Counted from the first letter of the stretch, positions 29,701-38,822 are shown. The stretch: DNA of 64,000 nt from Janthinobacterium sp. 67 (GCF_002797895.1 NZ_PGES01000001.1:868001-932000), one strand, 5' to 3'. The notes: generated by a model not told the origin, from the letters alone. Numbers and translations: made by a program.

Positions 29701-29884
29701 GGCTGCTGCCGCCGCGCTGGCCATGATCCCCTTGTCGCGTTCCGTGTTCTGGGGACCGATGGCCGTGGCCATCATGGGCGGCCTGATCCTGGCGACGGCC
29801 TTGACCTTGCTGTTCCTGCCGGCCTTGTATGCGGCCTGGTTCCGGGTCAAGAGGCCGGAGCCGGTGACCGCAAAAGAAGGCTAG
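26786..29884 (+). CDS. RND-family efflux pump (HAE1-like permease)
   Basis: A 1032-residue inner-membrane proton-driven exporter. The typical RND plan is clear: a first helix near 18-35, a large periplasmic porter domain, helices 2-6 (about 340-555) with the proton-relay motif LGLLVDDAIIAVE, a second porter domain, and helices 8-12 at the C-terminus. The N-terminal LGQDEDPPFTFRAMVLQAYWPGA is characteristic of a subgroup of HAE1 pumps for drugs or solvents. No outer-membrane channel gene follows, so a shared TolC-type channel is likely. Substrate unknown. Confidence 0.94.
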   Translation: MKGGFNLSRWALEHIPLTRYLMAVLLIGGMLSYANLGQDEDPPFTFRAMVLQAYWPGATALQMAEQVTDKLEKKLQETPYIDEITSYSKPGETLILLELRESAPPKETAAAWYQVRKKIGDIKGTLPSGVVGPFFNDEFGDTYGSIFALSADGFTYAEMKDYADKVRQELLAVGQVSKVELFGVQDEKINIIFSHKKFAQLGIPFDAIVQQLSEQNSINATGVLVTPTDNLQVRVTGAMVTVKDLENLELRANGTTFRLGDFATVKREFIDPPKDKMRFNGKEVIGLGVSMEKGGNIIDMGKALQATVTRMKRELPVGIELQRVSNQPEAVSASVGEFVHTLIEAILIVLAVSFVALGLHTKPLRIDVRPGLVVALTIPLVLAVTFLFMRLLDIDLHKISLGALIIALGLLVDDAIIAVEMMVRKMEEGMSRFDAATFAYTSTAMPMLTGTLITVAGFLPIGLAKSAAGEYTFSLFSVNALALIISWVVAVVFTPYIGYILLKVKPHAHNDHELFDTPNFRRFRRAVTWCVEWRKTTIAATLAIFALGIYGFNFIEKQFFPDSSRPELMVELWSPEGTTFAANEKQVKKFEAFVSKLDGVESVTSYVGTGSPRFYLPLDQIFPQTNVSQVVVLPKSLAERERLRQQIVDVFKKDFPEVRGRVKLLPNGPPVPYPVQFRVMGPEVAGVRAIADQVKDVMRANPNTLGVNDNWNESVKVLRLDLDQDKMRALGVTSKTVMQAANTILSGTVIGQFREDNKLIDIQVRQPLEERATISVLNDTNIPTATGKSVPISQLARAHFVWEPGVVWRDKREWAITVQSDVIDGIQGATVSTQLAPQLDALRAKLPAGYRIVVKGVAADSGEAEASISANLPLAIFIIFTLLMLQLHSFSRALLVFLTGPLGVAGAAFALLALGRPLGFVANLGIIALFGMIIRNSVILVDQIEQDINDGSAPWDAIIDSAVRRCRPIVLTAAAAALAMIPLSRSVFWGPMAVAIMGGLILATALTLLFLPALYAAWFRVKRPEPVTAKEG

Positions 29885-29906
29885 GAGCCAGCGCCAGGGT
29901 GCTGGC

Positions 29907-29957
29907 ATAAAAAAGGCGGCATTCCTCTGGGAAATCCAGTAGAATGCCGCCTTTGCT
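29907..29957 (+). terminator. Strong intrinsic terminator after the RND operon
   Basis: An AAAAAAGGCGGCATTC arm pairs with GAATGCCGCCTTTG across a loop of about 18 nt. T-rich and A-rich flanks on the two sides suggest it may work in both directions. Confidence 0.85.
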
Positions 29958-30047
29958 TTACCGAGGGCTTGCTCTATCAGTCCACGGTAGCCAGATCGCT
30001 CCCGAGTTGTTAAAATCAGGAGCAGCCTGTGGCAAGCAATGCAAAAT

Positions 30048-30130
30048 GCGGATGTGGTGGAATTGGTAGACACGCTGGTCTTAGAAGCCAGTGCTTCGGC
30101 TTGGGAGTTCGAGTCTCCCCATCCGCACCA
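30048..30130 (+). tRNA. tRNA-Leu (anticodon TAG)
   Basis: A complete class II tRNA. Acceptor arms GCGGATG and CATCCGC pair; the anticodon loop CTTAGAA gives TAG; a variable arm and a T-loop (GTTCGAGTC) are present. The CCA end is encoded (30128-30130). Confidence 0.96.
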
Positions 30131-30189
30131 ATCCGGGTTGTTCCAGCCCGGACGTGCAGCACCATCAAGATATTCTCCAAGGCATACAA

Positions 30190-31161
30190 TTAGCCGAGTG
30201 CGCCCAGTGCGCCCAGTTGCCGGCTCGACTGCTGCACCATCTGTGCAATCAGTGTCTGCGCCTGCGGGTAGCCGCTTCTTTCCATCAAATTATCATCTTC
30301 AGCCAACGGCCACAGCGCCTGCAAGACGCGTTGCCGTGCCTGCGGCCAGTTGTGTTCCTGCTCCTGTGCTGCTGGCGGCAGTTCCCTGTCCAGCATGTGC
30401 AGGGCCTCGCGCGTCTGCGCCAGCTCTCGCTCTGCCTGCGCGGCCAGCGTATCGCTGCGGGGCGGTGGCTGCTGCGCCAGATAAGTGTCGAGCTTGCGGC
30501 TCTGGCGCTCGTACAGGTCGAGCAGCAAATGCACGGTGGCGCCGCCTGGCCGCCGTCGCGTGTCGAGTGCGTTGAGCACATCGAGCAGCCAGTCCGTCAT
30601 CTGCCGCCCGGCCAGTCCCAGTTCCGGCCAGGCCGTGCCGTGCAATTGCTCGCCCAGGTAGCGGGCACGGTCGATGGCGCGCCGGCTGCCGCTCATGTGC
30701 TGGCCGATGGGGCCGTACTGTGACGCGAGCGCCGCTTCCTGCCGCTCGGCCAGCAGGCACAGCAAGGCCAAGTGGACATACACATGAAAGGCGGCCAGGG
30801 TGCGGTGGGCATCCCAATAGTGATTGCCCTCAATATCAGGCGCATTCCACAGCGAGCAGACCCTGGCGCCATCCTCGCGCGCATAGTCGGGCGCCAGCAG
30901 GCTGTGGCCGTGGCGGAAATCGTACAGTTTCTGGTGCGGCGATTCGTGCAGCAAATGCTCGGCCAGCCACCAGGGATTGCCGATCAGTTCCTGGTTCAGG
31001 AGGACGCTGCCGTTGACGCGAAATTGCGAACTGGACGCCTTGCCGCGCCACGTGTCCAGCTTGGGAAACAGGGCGATCAATTGCACTTGAGAAAGCGCGC
31101 TGGCCGTCAAACGGGGCAGCAAGGTTTCCAGCAAGCCTAGCCCGCGGCGCGCCGTAGGCAC
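30190..31161 (-). CDS. HExxH-motif putative peptide-modifying enzyme
   Basis: A 323-residue soluble protein. The metal-binding motif is H72-E73-S74-P75-H76 in EHLLHESPHQKLYDF. About 45 residues later comes HYWDAHRTLAAFHVYVHLALL, with R120, H126 and H130. The spacing of HExxH, a tryptophan/arginine segment and a His-containing helix matches the family I know as 'HEXXH motif-containing putative peptide modification protein'; characterised relatives are iron/2-oxoglutarate peptide beta-hydroxylases rather than proteases. The C-terminal third is helical and glutamine-rich. GTG start at 31159-31161, with GAGGC upstream, is 7 nt after the stop of a 58-residue peptide gene. Catalytic type is inferred. 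Confidence 0.7.
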   Translation of the reverse strand: MPTARRGLGLLETLLPRLTASALSQVQLIALFPKLDTWRGKASSSQFRVNGSVLLNQELIGNPWWLAEHLLHESPHQKLYDFRHGHSLLAPDYAREDGARVCSLWNAPDIEGNHYWDAHRTLAAFHVYVHLALLCLLAERQEAALASQYGPIGQHMSGSRRAIDRARYLGEQLHGTAWPELGLAGRQMTDWLLDVLNALDTRRRPGGATVHLLLDLYERQSRKLDTYLAQQPPPRSDTLAAQAERELAQTREALHMLDRELPPAAQEQEHNWPQARQRVLQALWPLAEDDNLMERSGYPQAQTLIAQMVQQSSRQLGALGALG

Positions 31162-31168
31162 TGCCGCC

Positions 31169-31345
31169 TCAGGCGACGGTGGGGTGGTCGTGGTGGCCGT
31201 CGCCCTTCATGCGCAATTCCATTTCATCGACTTCCGTCTGGATTTTTTGCAGATCGTCGTCGCTGACGCCCTCGAGCAGGCGGCTGAGGACCATTTGCAG
31301 CTTGGCTTTGGCGTTGCTGGAACTGCCGGATGTGCTGTCACTCAT
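31169..31345 (-). CDS. 58-residue peptide, candidate substrate of the HExxH enzyme
   Basis: A small gene with a strong ribosome-binding site (GTGGAGA, about 9 nt from the ATG at 31343-31345). The product has a Ser/Gly-rich start (SDSTSGSSS), an amphipathic helix rich in Leu, Asp and Glu (about 12-47) and a short tail GDGHHDHPTVA. A helical leader with a compact His/Asp tail is the layout of many RiPP precursors. Its stop is 7 nt before the GTG of the HExxH gene, so the two are co-transcribed. No family recognised; precursor function is inference. Confidence 0.75.
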   Translation of the reverse strand: MSDSTSGSSSNAKAKLQMVLSRLLEGVSDDDLQKIQTEVDEMELRMKGDGHHDHPTVA

Positions 31346-31945
31346 GATGTTTTCTCCACTAAATTCACTTGGAGACGGAAGAAAAGGCTTAGGTTTGCCT
31401 GAAAAATGGCCAAATTGAGGTAAATCAAAGGTTTTTTGCCTGAAATCTTCGCTGTGAGCGCATTTCTTTGTTTCGGACGGAGCGCCAGTTCGCATATACT
31501 AATGAACGAAGCAGGCTGGAAAGCCTGTCTCTGGCGAAATAAAGAATGCCGGGGCAAGAGTAAAGACAGGGCACCCCCAGGCTGTGGCGACTCGTTCGCC
31601 GCCGCTGGTATCCTCTGTGGCCGGGCTGCAAAGCCAGCCACTTTCCCGAAGTCCTTTGTTATAATGCCACGCTTTACCGAATGATGGCCGGCCCTGCATA
31701 TACTTAGACGCATGGCTGGACGCTCGGAGCCCTGTCGCAGTACTGGAAGCGGCGGATTGTTTGGTGCCTGGTGCGGGTTTTTCCTCAGCCGGGTAGACCA
31801 GGTCCATCGTCCTGTTTCCCGTACTTTTACAGATGAATATGCGAGCGAGTGAAGCTGGACCCATGTCTTGCCGCCAGTGATGGCGCAAGGGGTCGGGTCT
31901 TCTTTTCTCGCACCAACAGTGTTTATTTTTTGGACGATTTTTTAC
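31346..31945. other. 600-bp divergent region upstream of tig
   Basis: A long gap between the peptide gene and trigger factor. A -10-like TATAAT is at 31660-31665, without a clear -35, and is a possible start of a roughly 270-nt tig leader. GC content drops near 31360-31500 and 31640-31670. Short frames here lack ribosome-binding sites and I do not believe them. It could hold a leader or small RNA, but nothing decisive is visible. Confidence 0.4.
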
Positions 31946-33286
31946 ATGGCAACTGCAGTCGAAACCTTGGGCAAACTCGAACGTCGTATCACGATCTCCT
32001 TCCCGCTGACGGACGTCCGCACGGAAGTTGAGAAGCGCCTGAAAGTGCAAGCCCGTACGGCTAAGGCACCGGGCTTCCGTCCGGGCAAAGTGCCGTTGAA
32101 AATGGTCGCAGCACAATACGGCTACCAAATTGAATCGGAAGTGCTGAATGACAAAGTCGGCCGCGCGTTCAACGACGCCGCCAACGAAAACAATCTGCGC
32201 GTGGCCGGTTTCCCGAACATCGTGCCGAAAGAAGAAGCCGCCGAAGGCCAGCTGGCTTTCGACGCCACGTTCGAAGTGTATCCGGAAGTCGCCATCGGCG
32301 ACCTGACGGCCGTTGAAATCGAAACCGTGCAAGCCGACGTGTCGGAAGCCGAAATCGACAAGACCATCGACATCCTGCGCAAGCAGCGCGTGCACTTCCA
32401 CACCAAGGGCGAAGCTGGCGAACACGGCGACGGCGGCGAAGCTGTCGCTGCCAACGGCGACCGCGTGACCGTCGACTTCGTCGGCTCGATCGACGGCGTT
32501 GAATTCCCAGGCGGCAAAGCTGAAGGCTACGCTTTCGTGCTGGGCGAAGGCCGCATGCTGCCAGAATTCGAAGCAGCGACCCTGGGCCTGAAAGTGGGCG
32601 AGTCCAAGACGTTCCCATTGTCGTTCCCAGAGGACTACCATGGCAAGGACGTTGCCGGCAAAACCGCATCGTTCACCATCACCCTGCAAAAGCTGGAATG
32701 GGCGCACCTGCCGGAAGTCGATGCCGAATTCGCCAAATCGCTGGGCGTTGCCGATGGCGACCTGGCCAAAATGCGCGAAGACATCAAAGTCAACCTGCAA
32801 CGCGAAGTCGCTGGCCGCGTGAAAGCACGCAACAAGGAAGCCGTCATGGACGCGCTGATCAAAGTTGCTGAGCTGGAAGTGCCAAAAACGCTGATCGCTC
32901 AAGATTCCGAGCGCCTGGCCGAAATGACCCGTCAAGACATGGCGCAGCGCGGCATGAACGTCAAGGACGTGCCTTTCCCAGCAGAACTGTTCGCGGAAAA
33001 AGCCGAGCGTCGCGTACGCCTGGGCCTGATCCTGTCGCAACTGGTGGGCGACAACAACCTGCAGGCAACGCCTGAGCAAGTCAAGGCGCAAATCGAAGAT
33101 TTCGCCCAAAGCTACGAAGATCCACGCGAAGTGCTGAAGTACTACTACAGCGACCGTCGTCGCCTGGGTGAGATCGAAGCCCTTGTATTGGAAGAAAACG
33201 TCGTCACTTACGTGTTGGGCCTGTCGAAAGTCACGACGAAAGCAGTTGCTTTCGACGAACTGATGGGAAGCAACGCACAAGCGTAA
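31946..33286 (+). CDS. tig: Trigger factor
   Basis: A 446-residue ribosome-associated chaperone and peptidyl-prolyl isomerase. The ribosome-binding signature GFRPGKVP is at about residues 43-50. A central FKBP-type domain follows ([21 protein letters not shown]), then the helical C-terminal chaperone arms. The ATG at 31946 starts [17 protein letters not shown]; the frame is open upstream to 31868. Codon use is highly biased, as expected for a strongly expressed gene. First gene of tig-clpP-clpX-lon. Confidence 0.97.
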   Translation: MATAVETLGKLERRITISFPLTDVRTEVEKRLKVQARTAKAPGFRPGKVPLKMVAAQYGYQIESEVLNDKVGRAFNDAANENNLRVAGFPNIVPKEEAAEGQLAFDATFEVYPEVAIGDLTAVEIETVQADVSEAEIDKTIDILRKQRVHFHTKGEAGEHGDGGEAVAANGDRVTVDFVGSIDGVEFPGGKAEGYAFVLGEGRMLPEFEAATLGLKVGESKTFPLSFPEDYHGKDVAGKTASFTITLQKLEWAHLPEVDAEFAKSLGVADGDLAKMREDIKVNLQREVAGRVKARNKEAVMDALIKVAELEVPKTLIAQDSERLAEMTRQDMAQRGMNVKDVPFPAELFAEKAERRVRLGLILSQLVGDNNLQATPEQVKAQIEDFAQSYEDPREVLKYYYSDRRRLGEIEALVLEENVVTYVLGLSKVTTKAVAFDELMGSNAQA

Positions 33287-33299
33287 ACCAGTTGGTATT

Positions 33300-33338
33300 G
33301 GGATGCCGGCTCTCGCCGAAAGGTGAGGGCGGCATCCC
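33300..33338 (+). other. Intergenic hairpin between tig and clpP
   Basis: Arms GGGATGCCG (33300-33308) and CGGCATCCC (33330-33338) form a stable stem. No T-run follows, so it is more likely an RNA-stability or processing element than a terminator. Confidence 0.5.
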
Positions 33339-33362
33339 CTAACTGCTTCACAAGGAAATGAA

Positions 33363-33989
33363 ATGACAGGTATGAACCGTAATCCGGCGCTGGACACAGA
33401 GATGCTCGGCCTGGTGCCGATGGTGGTGGAACAAAGCGGTCGCGGCGAGCGCTCGTATGATATTTACTCGCGCCTGCTGAAGGAACGCTTGATTTTCATG
33501 GTCGGCCCGGTCAATGACCAGATGGCCAACCTGGTTGTCGCCCAGCTGCTGTTCCTGGAAAGCGAAAATCCGGAAAAGGAAATCTCGCTCTACATCAACT
33601 CGCCAGGTGGTTCGGTTTCGGCCGGCATGGCCATCTACGACACCATGCAGTTCATCAAACCGGACGTCTCGACCCTGTGCACGGGCATGGCTGCCTCGAT
33701 GGGCGCTTTCCTGCTGGCCGCTGGCGCCAAGGGCAAGCGTTTCTCGCTGCCGAACTCGCGCATCATGATTCACCAGCCGTCCGGTGGTTCGCAAGGCATG
33801 GCGTCCGACATCGAGATCCAGGCAAAGGAAATCCTTTACCTGCGCACCCGCTTGAACGGCATCATGGCCGAGCGCACGGGCCAGTCGATCGAACAGATCG
33901 CCAAGGACACCGACCGCGACCGTTTCATGTCCGCCGACGAGGCCGTTGAGTATGGTTTGATCGACAAAGTGTTGACCAGCCGCGCTTGA
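33363..33989 (+). CDS. clpP: ATP-dependent Clp protease proteolytic subunit
   Basis: A 208-residue serine protease subunit that forms the double-heptamer barrel. The catalytic serine is S112 in GMAASMGAF and the histidine H137 in MIHQPSGG. The oxyanion loop SPGGSVSAG is present. AAGGA precedes the ATG. It works with ClpX encoded next. It has its own terminator at 34023-34060. Confidence 0.97.
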   Translation: MTGMNRNPALDTEMLGLVPMVVEQSGRGERSYDIYSRLLKERLIFMVGPVNDQMANLVVAQLLFLESENPEKEISLYINSPGGSVSAGMAIYDTMQFIKPDVSTLCTGMAASMGAFLLAAGAKGKRFSLPNSRIMIHQPSGGSQGMASDIEIQAKEILYLRTRLNGIMAERTGQSIEQIAKDTDRDRFMSADEAVEYGLIDKVLTSRA

Positions 33990-34022
33990 TGAGCCCCTAC
34001 CGGTATTGCTAAGTACGTAAGT

Positions 34023-34060
34023 AAACGCCCGGGCGATCAAACGTTCGGGCGTTTCGCTTT
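34023..34060 (+). terminator. Intrinsic terminator after clpP
   Basis: Arms AAACGCCCG (34023-34031) and CGGGCGTTT (34046-34054) are followed by a T-rich run. It implies that clpX is at least partly transcribed from its own promoter. Confidence 0.85.
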
Positions 34061-34189
34061 TATTTCGGGTAGCATGGAGCTTGTGCACGTTGTTGACTTG
34101 CGCCATGGGTAGCGGCCTTTCCGGGCAGCAACCATCATCCGGCTTGCGATTTTGCAATATTGTTAATGCAGTTCCAACCAAAATGCCTT

Positions 34190-35458
34190 ATGTCAGACAA
34201 AAAATCCTCTAGCGGCGAAAAATTACTGTATTGCTCGTTCTGCGGCAAAAGCCAGCACGAGGTGAAGAAACTCATCGCCGGCCCGTCCGTCTTCATTTGC
34301 GACGAGTGCATCGACCTGTGCAACGACATCATCCGTGATGAAACGTCGAGCATCGAGACGGTGACCGGTACCAAATCCGACCTGCCGACGCCGCAAGAAA
34401 TCGCCGCCTTGCTCGATCAGTACGTGATCGGCCAGCAGACTGCCAAGCGCATCCTGTCGGTGGCGGTGTACAACCATTACAAGCGCCTCAAGCACCTGGG
34501 CAAGAAAGACGACATCGAACTGGCCAAGAGCAACATCTTGCTGGTCGGTCCTACCGGCTCGGGCAAGACCCTGCTGGCACAGACCCTGGCGCGCATGCTC
34601 AACGTACCGTTCGTGATCGCCGACGCCACCACCCTGACCGAAGCCGGTTACGTGGGCGAGGACGTGGAAAACATCATCCAGAAGTTGCTGCAAAGCTGCA
34701 ACTACGACGTCGAGAAAGCCCAGCGCGGCATCGTCTACATCGATGAGATCGACAAGATTTCGCGCAAGTCCGACAATCCGTCCATCACGCGCGACGTGTC
34801 GGGCGAGGGCGTGCAGCAAGCCTTGCTGAAATTGATCGAAGGCACGATGGCTTCCGTGCCGCCACAAGGCGGCCGCAAGCACCCGAACCAGGATTTCGTG
34901 CAGATCGACACGACCAACATCATGTTCATCTGCGGCGGCGCCTTTGACGGCCTGTCGAAAGTGATCGCCAACCGTTCCGAGAAGAGCGGCATCGGCTTCT
35001 CGGCCACGGTGCGCAGCAAGTCGCAAAGCTCGGCCAGCGAACTGATGCTGCAAGCGGAACCGGAAGATCTGGTCAAGTTCGGTCTGATCCCGGAACTGGT
35101 GGGACGTCTGCCCGTCATCGCCACCCTGGCGGAGTTGACGGAAGAGGCGCTGATCCAGATCCTCGTCGAGCCGAAGAATGCGCTGATCAAGCAGTATTCG
35201 AAGTTGCTCGACATGGAAGGCGCGGAACTGGAGATTCGTCCGGCCGCCCTGCATGCGATCGCCAAGAAGGCGCTGGCGCGCAAGACCGGTGCCCGTGGCC
35301 TGCGTTCCATCCTGGAACATGCTTTGCTGGACGTGATGTACGAACTGCCGAGCGAACAAAATGTGGTGAAGGTCGTCATCGACGAAAATACCATCACCAG
35401 CGGCGCCAAACCTTTGTTGATTTATCAAGAGACTGCCAAGGCCTCCGGAGAAAATTGA
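34190..35458 (+). CDS. clpX: ATP-dependent Clp protease ATP-binding subunit
   Basis: A 422-residue AAA+ unfoldase. The N-terminal zinc-binding domain has CSFCGKS and CDECID. The Walker A motif is GPTGSGKT, Walker [11 protein letters not shown], and the ClpP-contact loop appears as IGFSA. The ATG at 34190 ([11 protein letters not shown]) is preferred over an upstream in-frame ATG at 34160. It feeds substrates to ClpP. Confidence 0.97.
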   Translation: MSDKKSSSGEKLLYCSFCGKSQHEVKKLIAGPSVFICDECIDLCNDIIRDETSSIETVTGTKSDLPTPQEIAALLDQYVIGQQTAKRILSVAVYNHYKRLKHLGKKDDIELAKSNILLVGPTGSGKTLLAQTLARMLNVPFVIADATTLTEAGYVGEDVENIIQKLLQSCNYDVEKAQRGIVYIDEIDKISRKSDNPSITRDVSGEGVQQALLKLIEGTMASVPPQGGRKHPNQDFVQIDTTNIMFICGGAFDGLSKVIANRSEKSGIGFSATVRSKSQSSASELMLQAEPEDLVKFGLIPELVGRLPVIATLAELTEEALIQILVEPKNALIKQYSKLLDMEGAELEIRPAALHAIAKKALARKTGARGLRSILEHALLDVMYELPSEQNVVKVVIDENTITSGAKPLLIYQETAKASGEN

Positions 35459-35461
35459 AAA

Positions 35462-35515
35462 CTGCCGAGACAAATGCATAAAAAGGGTTTTGATTCCTTA
35501 ATGCATGGCAGTACA
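35462..35515 (+). other. Interrupted hairpin downstream of clpX
   Basis: CTGCC and GGCAG arms enclose two copies of ATGCAT, giving a two-step stem with a 7-nt bulge, immediately after the clpX stop. No T-run follows. It may protect the clpX mRNA end. Confidence 0.35.
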
Positions 35516-35546
35516 ATTTAAATCAATGAGTGCAGGCTTCAATCGT

Positions 35547-35585
35547 AAAGCCACTCGCGGCGCTTAGCTGCGCGTGGCTTTTTTA
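35547..35585 (+). terminator. Intrinsic terminator between clpX and lon
   Basis: AAAGCCAC and GTGGCTTT arms, with an inner GC-rich stem, are followed by six T residues. lon must therefore have its own promoter in the 35586-35731 gap, which is AT-rich. Confidence 0.85.
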
Positions 35586-35731
35586 CTGTGAAAACTGCAT
35601 TTGTTGCCGTCATGCGGGTGTGTTTTGCGAAATAGACTTTATGTTTGTTTCACAGAATTATTTATTCTCGCCGGTCTTGTGTTTTGGCAGCGAGCGCCAA
35701 CATCGTAAACACGCTTTCTATAAGGTACGCC

Positions 35732-38143
35732 ATGACAACTTCCAAATTAACTGAGCAAACTCAACTGCCGTTATTGCCGTTGCGGGATGTCGTCGTTTTC
35801 CCGCATATGGTGATACCGCTGTTCGTTGGCCGTCCAAAGTCGATCAAGGCGCTGGAAGCTGCGATGGAGCAGGGCAAGAGCATCATGCTTGCCGCTCAAA
35901 AAGCAGCCGCGAAGGACGAGCCGTCTCCTTCGGATATCTATGAAATTGGCTGCGTCGCCAATATTCTGCAAATGCTGAAGCTGCCCGATGGCACCGTCAA
36001 GGTGCTGGTCGAAGGCGCGCAGCGTGCCCGTATCAACCACATCAGCGATGCGCCGACGCATTTCATCGCCGACCTGACGCCGCTCGAGTCCGAGCCGGGC
36101 GACGAGTCGGAAGTCGAAGCCATGCGCCGCGCGATCGTGCAGCAGTTCGACCAGTACGTCAAACTGAACAAAAAGATTCCGCCGGAAATCCTCGCTTCGC
36201 TGTCGGGCATCGACGATGCCGGCCGCCTGGCCGACACGGTGGCCGCACACCTGCCGCTGAAACTCGAGCAAAAACAAGTCATCCTGGAAATTTTCAGCGT
36301 GGCCAAGCGCCTCGAGCACCTGCTGGGCCAGCTCGAAGGCGAGCTCGATATCCTGCAGGTGGAAAAGCGCATCCGCGGCCGCGTCAAGCGTCAGATGGAA
36401 AAATCGCAGCGCGAGTACTACCTGAACGAGCAAGTCAAGGCGATCCAGAAAGAACTGGGCGAGGGCGAGGATGGCGCCGACCTCGACGAGCTGGAGAAAA
36501 AAGTCGCTTCGGCAAAAATGCCGAAGGAAGCGCTCGACAAGGCCACCAACGAGCTGAAAAAACTCAAGCTGATGTCGCCGATGTCGGCCGAAGCCACCGT
36601 TGTGCGCAACTACATCGACACCCTGGTCAACTTGCCTTGGAAAAAGAAATCCAAGGTCAATAACGACCTGTCGAATGCGGAAAAAGTGCTCGAGGGCGAC
36701 CACTACGGCCTCGACAAGGTCAAGGAACGCATCCTGGAGTACCTCGCGGTGCAACAGCGCGTCGACAAGCTCAAGGCGCCTATCCTGTGCTTCGTCGGTC
36801 CTCCTGGTGTCGGCAAGACCTCGCTGGGCCAGTCCATCGCCCGCGCGACGAACCGCAAGTTCGTGCGCATGGCCCTGGGCGGCGTGCGCGACGAAGCCGA
36901 GATCCGCGGCCATCGCCGCACTTACATCGGCTCGATGCCGGGCAAGATCTTGCAATCGCTGTCGAAAGTCGGCGTGCGCAATCCCTTGTTCCTGCTCGAT
37001 GAAGTCGACAAGATGGGCGCCGATTTCCGTGGCGATCCCTCGTCGGCCCTGCTGGAAGTGCTCGATCCGGAACAGAACCACACGTTCTCCGACCATTACA
37101 TCGAAGTCGATTTCGACTTGTCCGACGTGATGTTCGTGGCTACGTCGAACTCGTACAATATTCCGCCAGCCTTGCTTGACCGCATGGAAGTGATCCGTCT
37201 GTCCGGTTACACGGAAGATGAAAAGACCAGCATCGCGCAGCGTTATCTGCTGCCGAAGCAGATCAAGAACAATGGCTTGAAGGAAGAGGAAATCTCGGTG
37301 GCCGAGTCGGCCTTGCGCGACATCATCCGCTACTACACGCGGGAAGCCGGTGTGCGTTCGCTCGAGCGTGAAGTGTCGAAGATCTGCCGCAAGGTGGTCA
37401 AGATGCTGCTGCTGAAGAAATCCGACAAGAAAGTCATCGTCAATTCGAAGAACCTGGATAAATTCCTCGGCGTGCGCCGCTATGATTTCGGTGTCGCGGA
37501 GAAAGAAAACCAGGTGGGCCAGGTGGTCGGTCTGGCATGGACGGAAGTGGGCGGCGATCTGCTGACCATCGAAGCCGTGTCGATGCCGGGCAAGGGTGGC
37601 GTCATCCGCACGGGTACCCTGGGCGACGTCATGAAGGAGTCGATCGAGGCAGCCCGCACGGTGGTGCGCAGCCGCGCGCAGCGCCTGGGCATCAAGGCGG
37701 ACGTGTTCGAGAAGAGCGACATCCACATCCACGTGCCGGAAGGCGCGACACCGAAGGACGGTCCTTCGGCTGGCGCGGCCATGACGGTGGCGATGGTGTC
37801 GGTCTTCACGGGCATCCCCGTGCGCGCCGACGTGGCGATGACGGGCGAGATCACCTTGCGCGGCGAAGTGTTGCCGATCGGCGGCCTGAAAGAAAAGCTG
37901 CTGGCGGCCCATCGCGGCGGCATCAAGACGGTGCTGATTCCCGAGCAGAATGTGAAAGACTTGGCCGACATTCCGGACAACGTCAAGAACAAGCTCGAGA
38001 TCGTGCCGGTGCGCTGGATCGACAAAGTGCTGGAAATCGCCCTCGAACGCATGCCTGAAGCGTTGGCGGACGTCGCTGCGGTGGAGGCTGTCACGGCCGC
38101 CGCGGCCAAGCCCGATGCAGCCGGCGAGGTAGTAAAACACTAA
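35732..38143 (+). CDS. lon: ATP-dependent protease Lon
   Basis: An 803-residue LonA protease. It has the N-terminal substrate-binding domain (LPLLPLRDVVVFPHM), AAA+ module with Walker A GPPGVGKTS, and a C-terminal Ser-Lys protease domain with S679 in KDGPSAGAAM and a lysine in GGLKEKLLAAHRGG. The serine number equals that of E. coli Lon. AAGGT precedes the ATG. A terminator follows at 38166-38191. Confidence 0.97.
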   Translation: MTTSKLTEQTQLPLLPLRDVVVFPHMVIPLFVGRPKSIKALEAAMEQGKSIMLAAQKAAAKDEPSPSDIYEIGCVANILQMLKLPDGTVKVLVEGAQRARINHISDAPTHFIADLTPLESEPGDESEVEAMRRAIVQQFDQYVKLNKKIPPEILASLSGIDDAGRLADTVAAHLPLKLEQKQVILEIFSVAKRLEHLLGQLEGELDILQVEKRIRGRVKRQMEKSQREYYLNEQVKAIQKELGEGEDGADLDELEKKVASAKMPKEALDKATNELKKLKLMSPMSAEATVVRNYIDTLVNLPWKKKSKVNNDLSNAEKVLEGDHYGLDKVKERILEYLAVQQRVDKLKAPILCFVGPPGVGKTSLGQSIARATNRKFVRMALGGVRDEAEIRGHRRTYIGSMPGKILQSLSKVGVRNPLFLLDEVDKMGADFRGDPSSALLEVLDPEQNHTFSDHYIEVDFDLSDVMFVATSNSYNIPPALLDRMEVIRLSGYTEDEKTSIAQRYLLPKQIKNNGLKEEEISVAESALRDIIRYYTREAGVRSLEREVSKICRKVVKMLLLKKSDKKVIVNSKNLDKFLGVRRYDFGVAEKENQVGQVVGLAWTEVGGDLLTIEAVSMPGKGGVIRTGTLGDVMKESIEAARTVVRSRAQRLGIKADVFEKSDIHIHVPEGATPKDGPSAGAAMTVAMVSVFTGIPVRADVAMTGEITLRGEVLPIGGLKEKLLAAHRGGIKTVLIPEQNVKDLADIPDNVKNKLEIVPVRWIDKVLEIALERMPEALADVAAVEAVTAAAAKPDAAGEVVKH

Positions 38144-38165
38144 CGTTTTACCCCTGTTTTCCCCA

Positions 38166-38195
38166 AACAAGCGCTTTTAGAGCGCTTGTTTTATA
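38166..38195 (+). terminator. Intrinsic terminator after lon
   Basis: AACAAGCGCT and AGCGCTTGTT form a perfect stem with a short TTTAG loop and a T-rich tail. Confidence 0.85.
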
Positions 38196-38224
38196 TTGAA
38201 ACGTGAATTGCGCCCCCAAAGCGC

Positions 38225-38254
38225 TTGACACATATACAGTGTGGCTTGTTTAAT
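38225..38254 (+). promoter_or_regulatory. Sigma-70 type promoter of hupB
   Basis: A perfect -35 TTGACA (38225-38230) and -10 TTTAAT (38249-38254) are 18 bp apart. The distance to the hupB start is about 90 nt. A strong promoter fits an abundant nucleoid protein. Confidence 0.7.
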
Positions 38255-38347
38255 ACGCCTGCACATTTTTTTCGCCGGACAGCTGTGGTGCCAAAAGTGC
38301 CGCAACGATACGGTAAACGTTTTATACCTTTGTAATTGGGGATGCTA

Positions 38348-38620
38348 GTGAACAAGACTGAATTGATCGACCACATTGCTGAAAAAGCTGACATTTCCAA
38401 AGCCGCCGCTGCGCGCGCACTCGACGCTGTTATCGGCGGCGTGACGGAAACTTTGAAAAACAACGACAGCGTGACGCTGGTTGGTTTTGGTACTTTCTCG
38501 GTCAGCGAACGCGCTGAGCGTACCGGCCGCAATCCGCGTACCAAAGAAGCGATCACGATCGAAGCTGCAAAAGTCCCGAAATTTAAAGCTGGTAAAGCTT
38601 TGAAGGATGCTGTAAACTAA
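38348..38620 (+). CDS. hupB: DNA-binding protein HU-beta
   Basis: A 90-residue nucleoid protein, the exact usual length. It starts at GTG 38348 ([17 protein letters not shown]) with GGGG upstream. The DNA-intercalating arm has GRNPRTKE and the fold is complete to KALKDAVN. It bends and compacts DNA. It has its own promoter and follows lon, as in many proteobacteria. Confidence 0.96.
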   Translation: MNKTELIDHIAEKADISKAAAARALDAVIGGVTETLKNNDSVTLVGFGTFSVSERAERTGRNPRTKEAITIEAAKVPKFKAGKALKDAVN

Positions 38621-38745
38621 CGGACTTCGGTGAGGTGACAATCACCGGAAACATTTGGCGGCGCCTCCGGGTGCCGCGATTTCAGGGTTGAAGTTCTTTG
38701 AATCGCAACCCTGGATGCAAATGCAAGTAGTACTGTGTATTTTTC

Positions 38746-38822
<77 letters not shown>

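Noticed and set aside
26891..30073. A very long reverse frame opposite the RND pump
   Set aside because: It is antisense to a clear coding sequence, has His/Arg/Gln-rich low-complexity composition and no ribosome-binding site. High GC makes such frames common.
35771..38170. A long reverse frame opposite lon
   Set aside because: lon is complete on the forward strand with catalytic residues at expected positions; the reverse frame is compositional.
38625..38680. Short frames around the tRNA-Asp genes
   Set aside because: They read through tRNA sequence and have no start signals.
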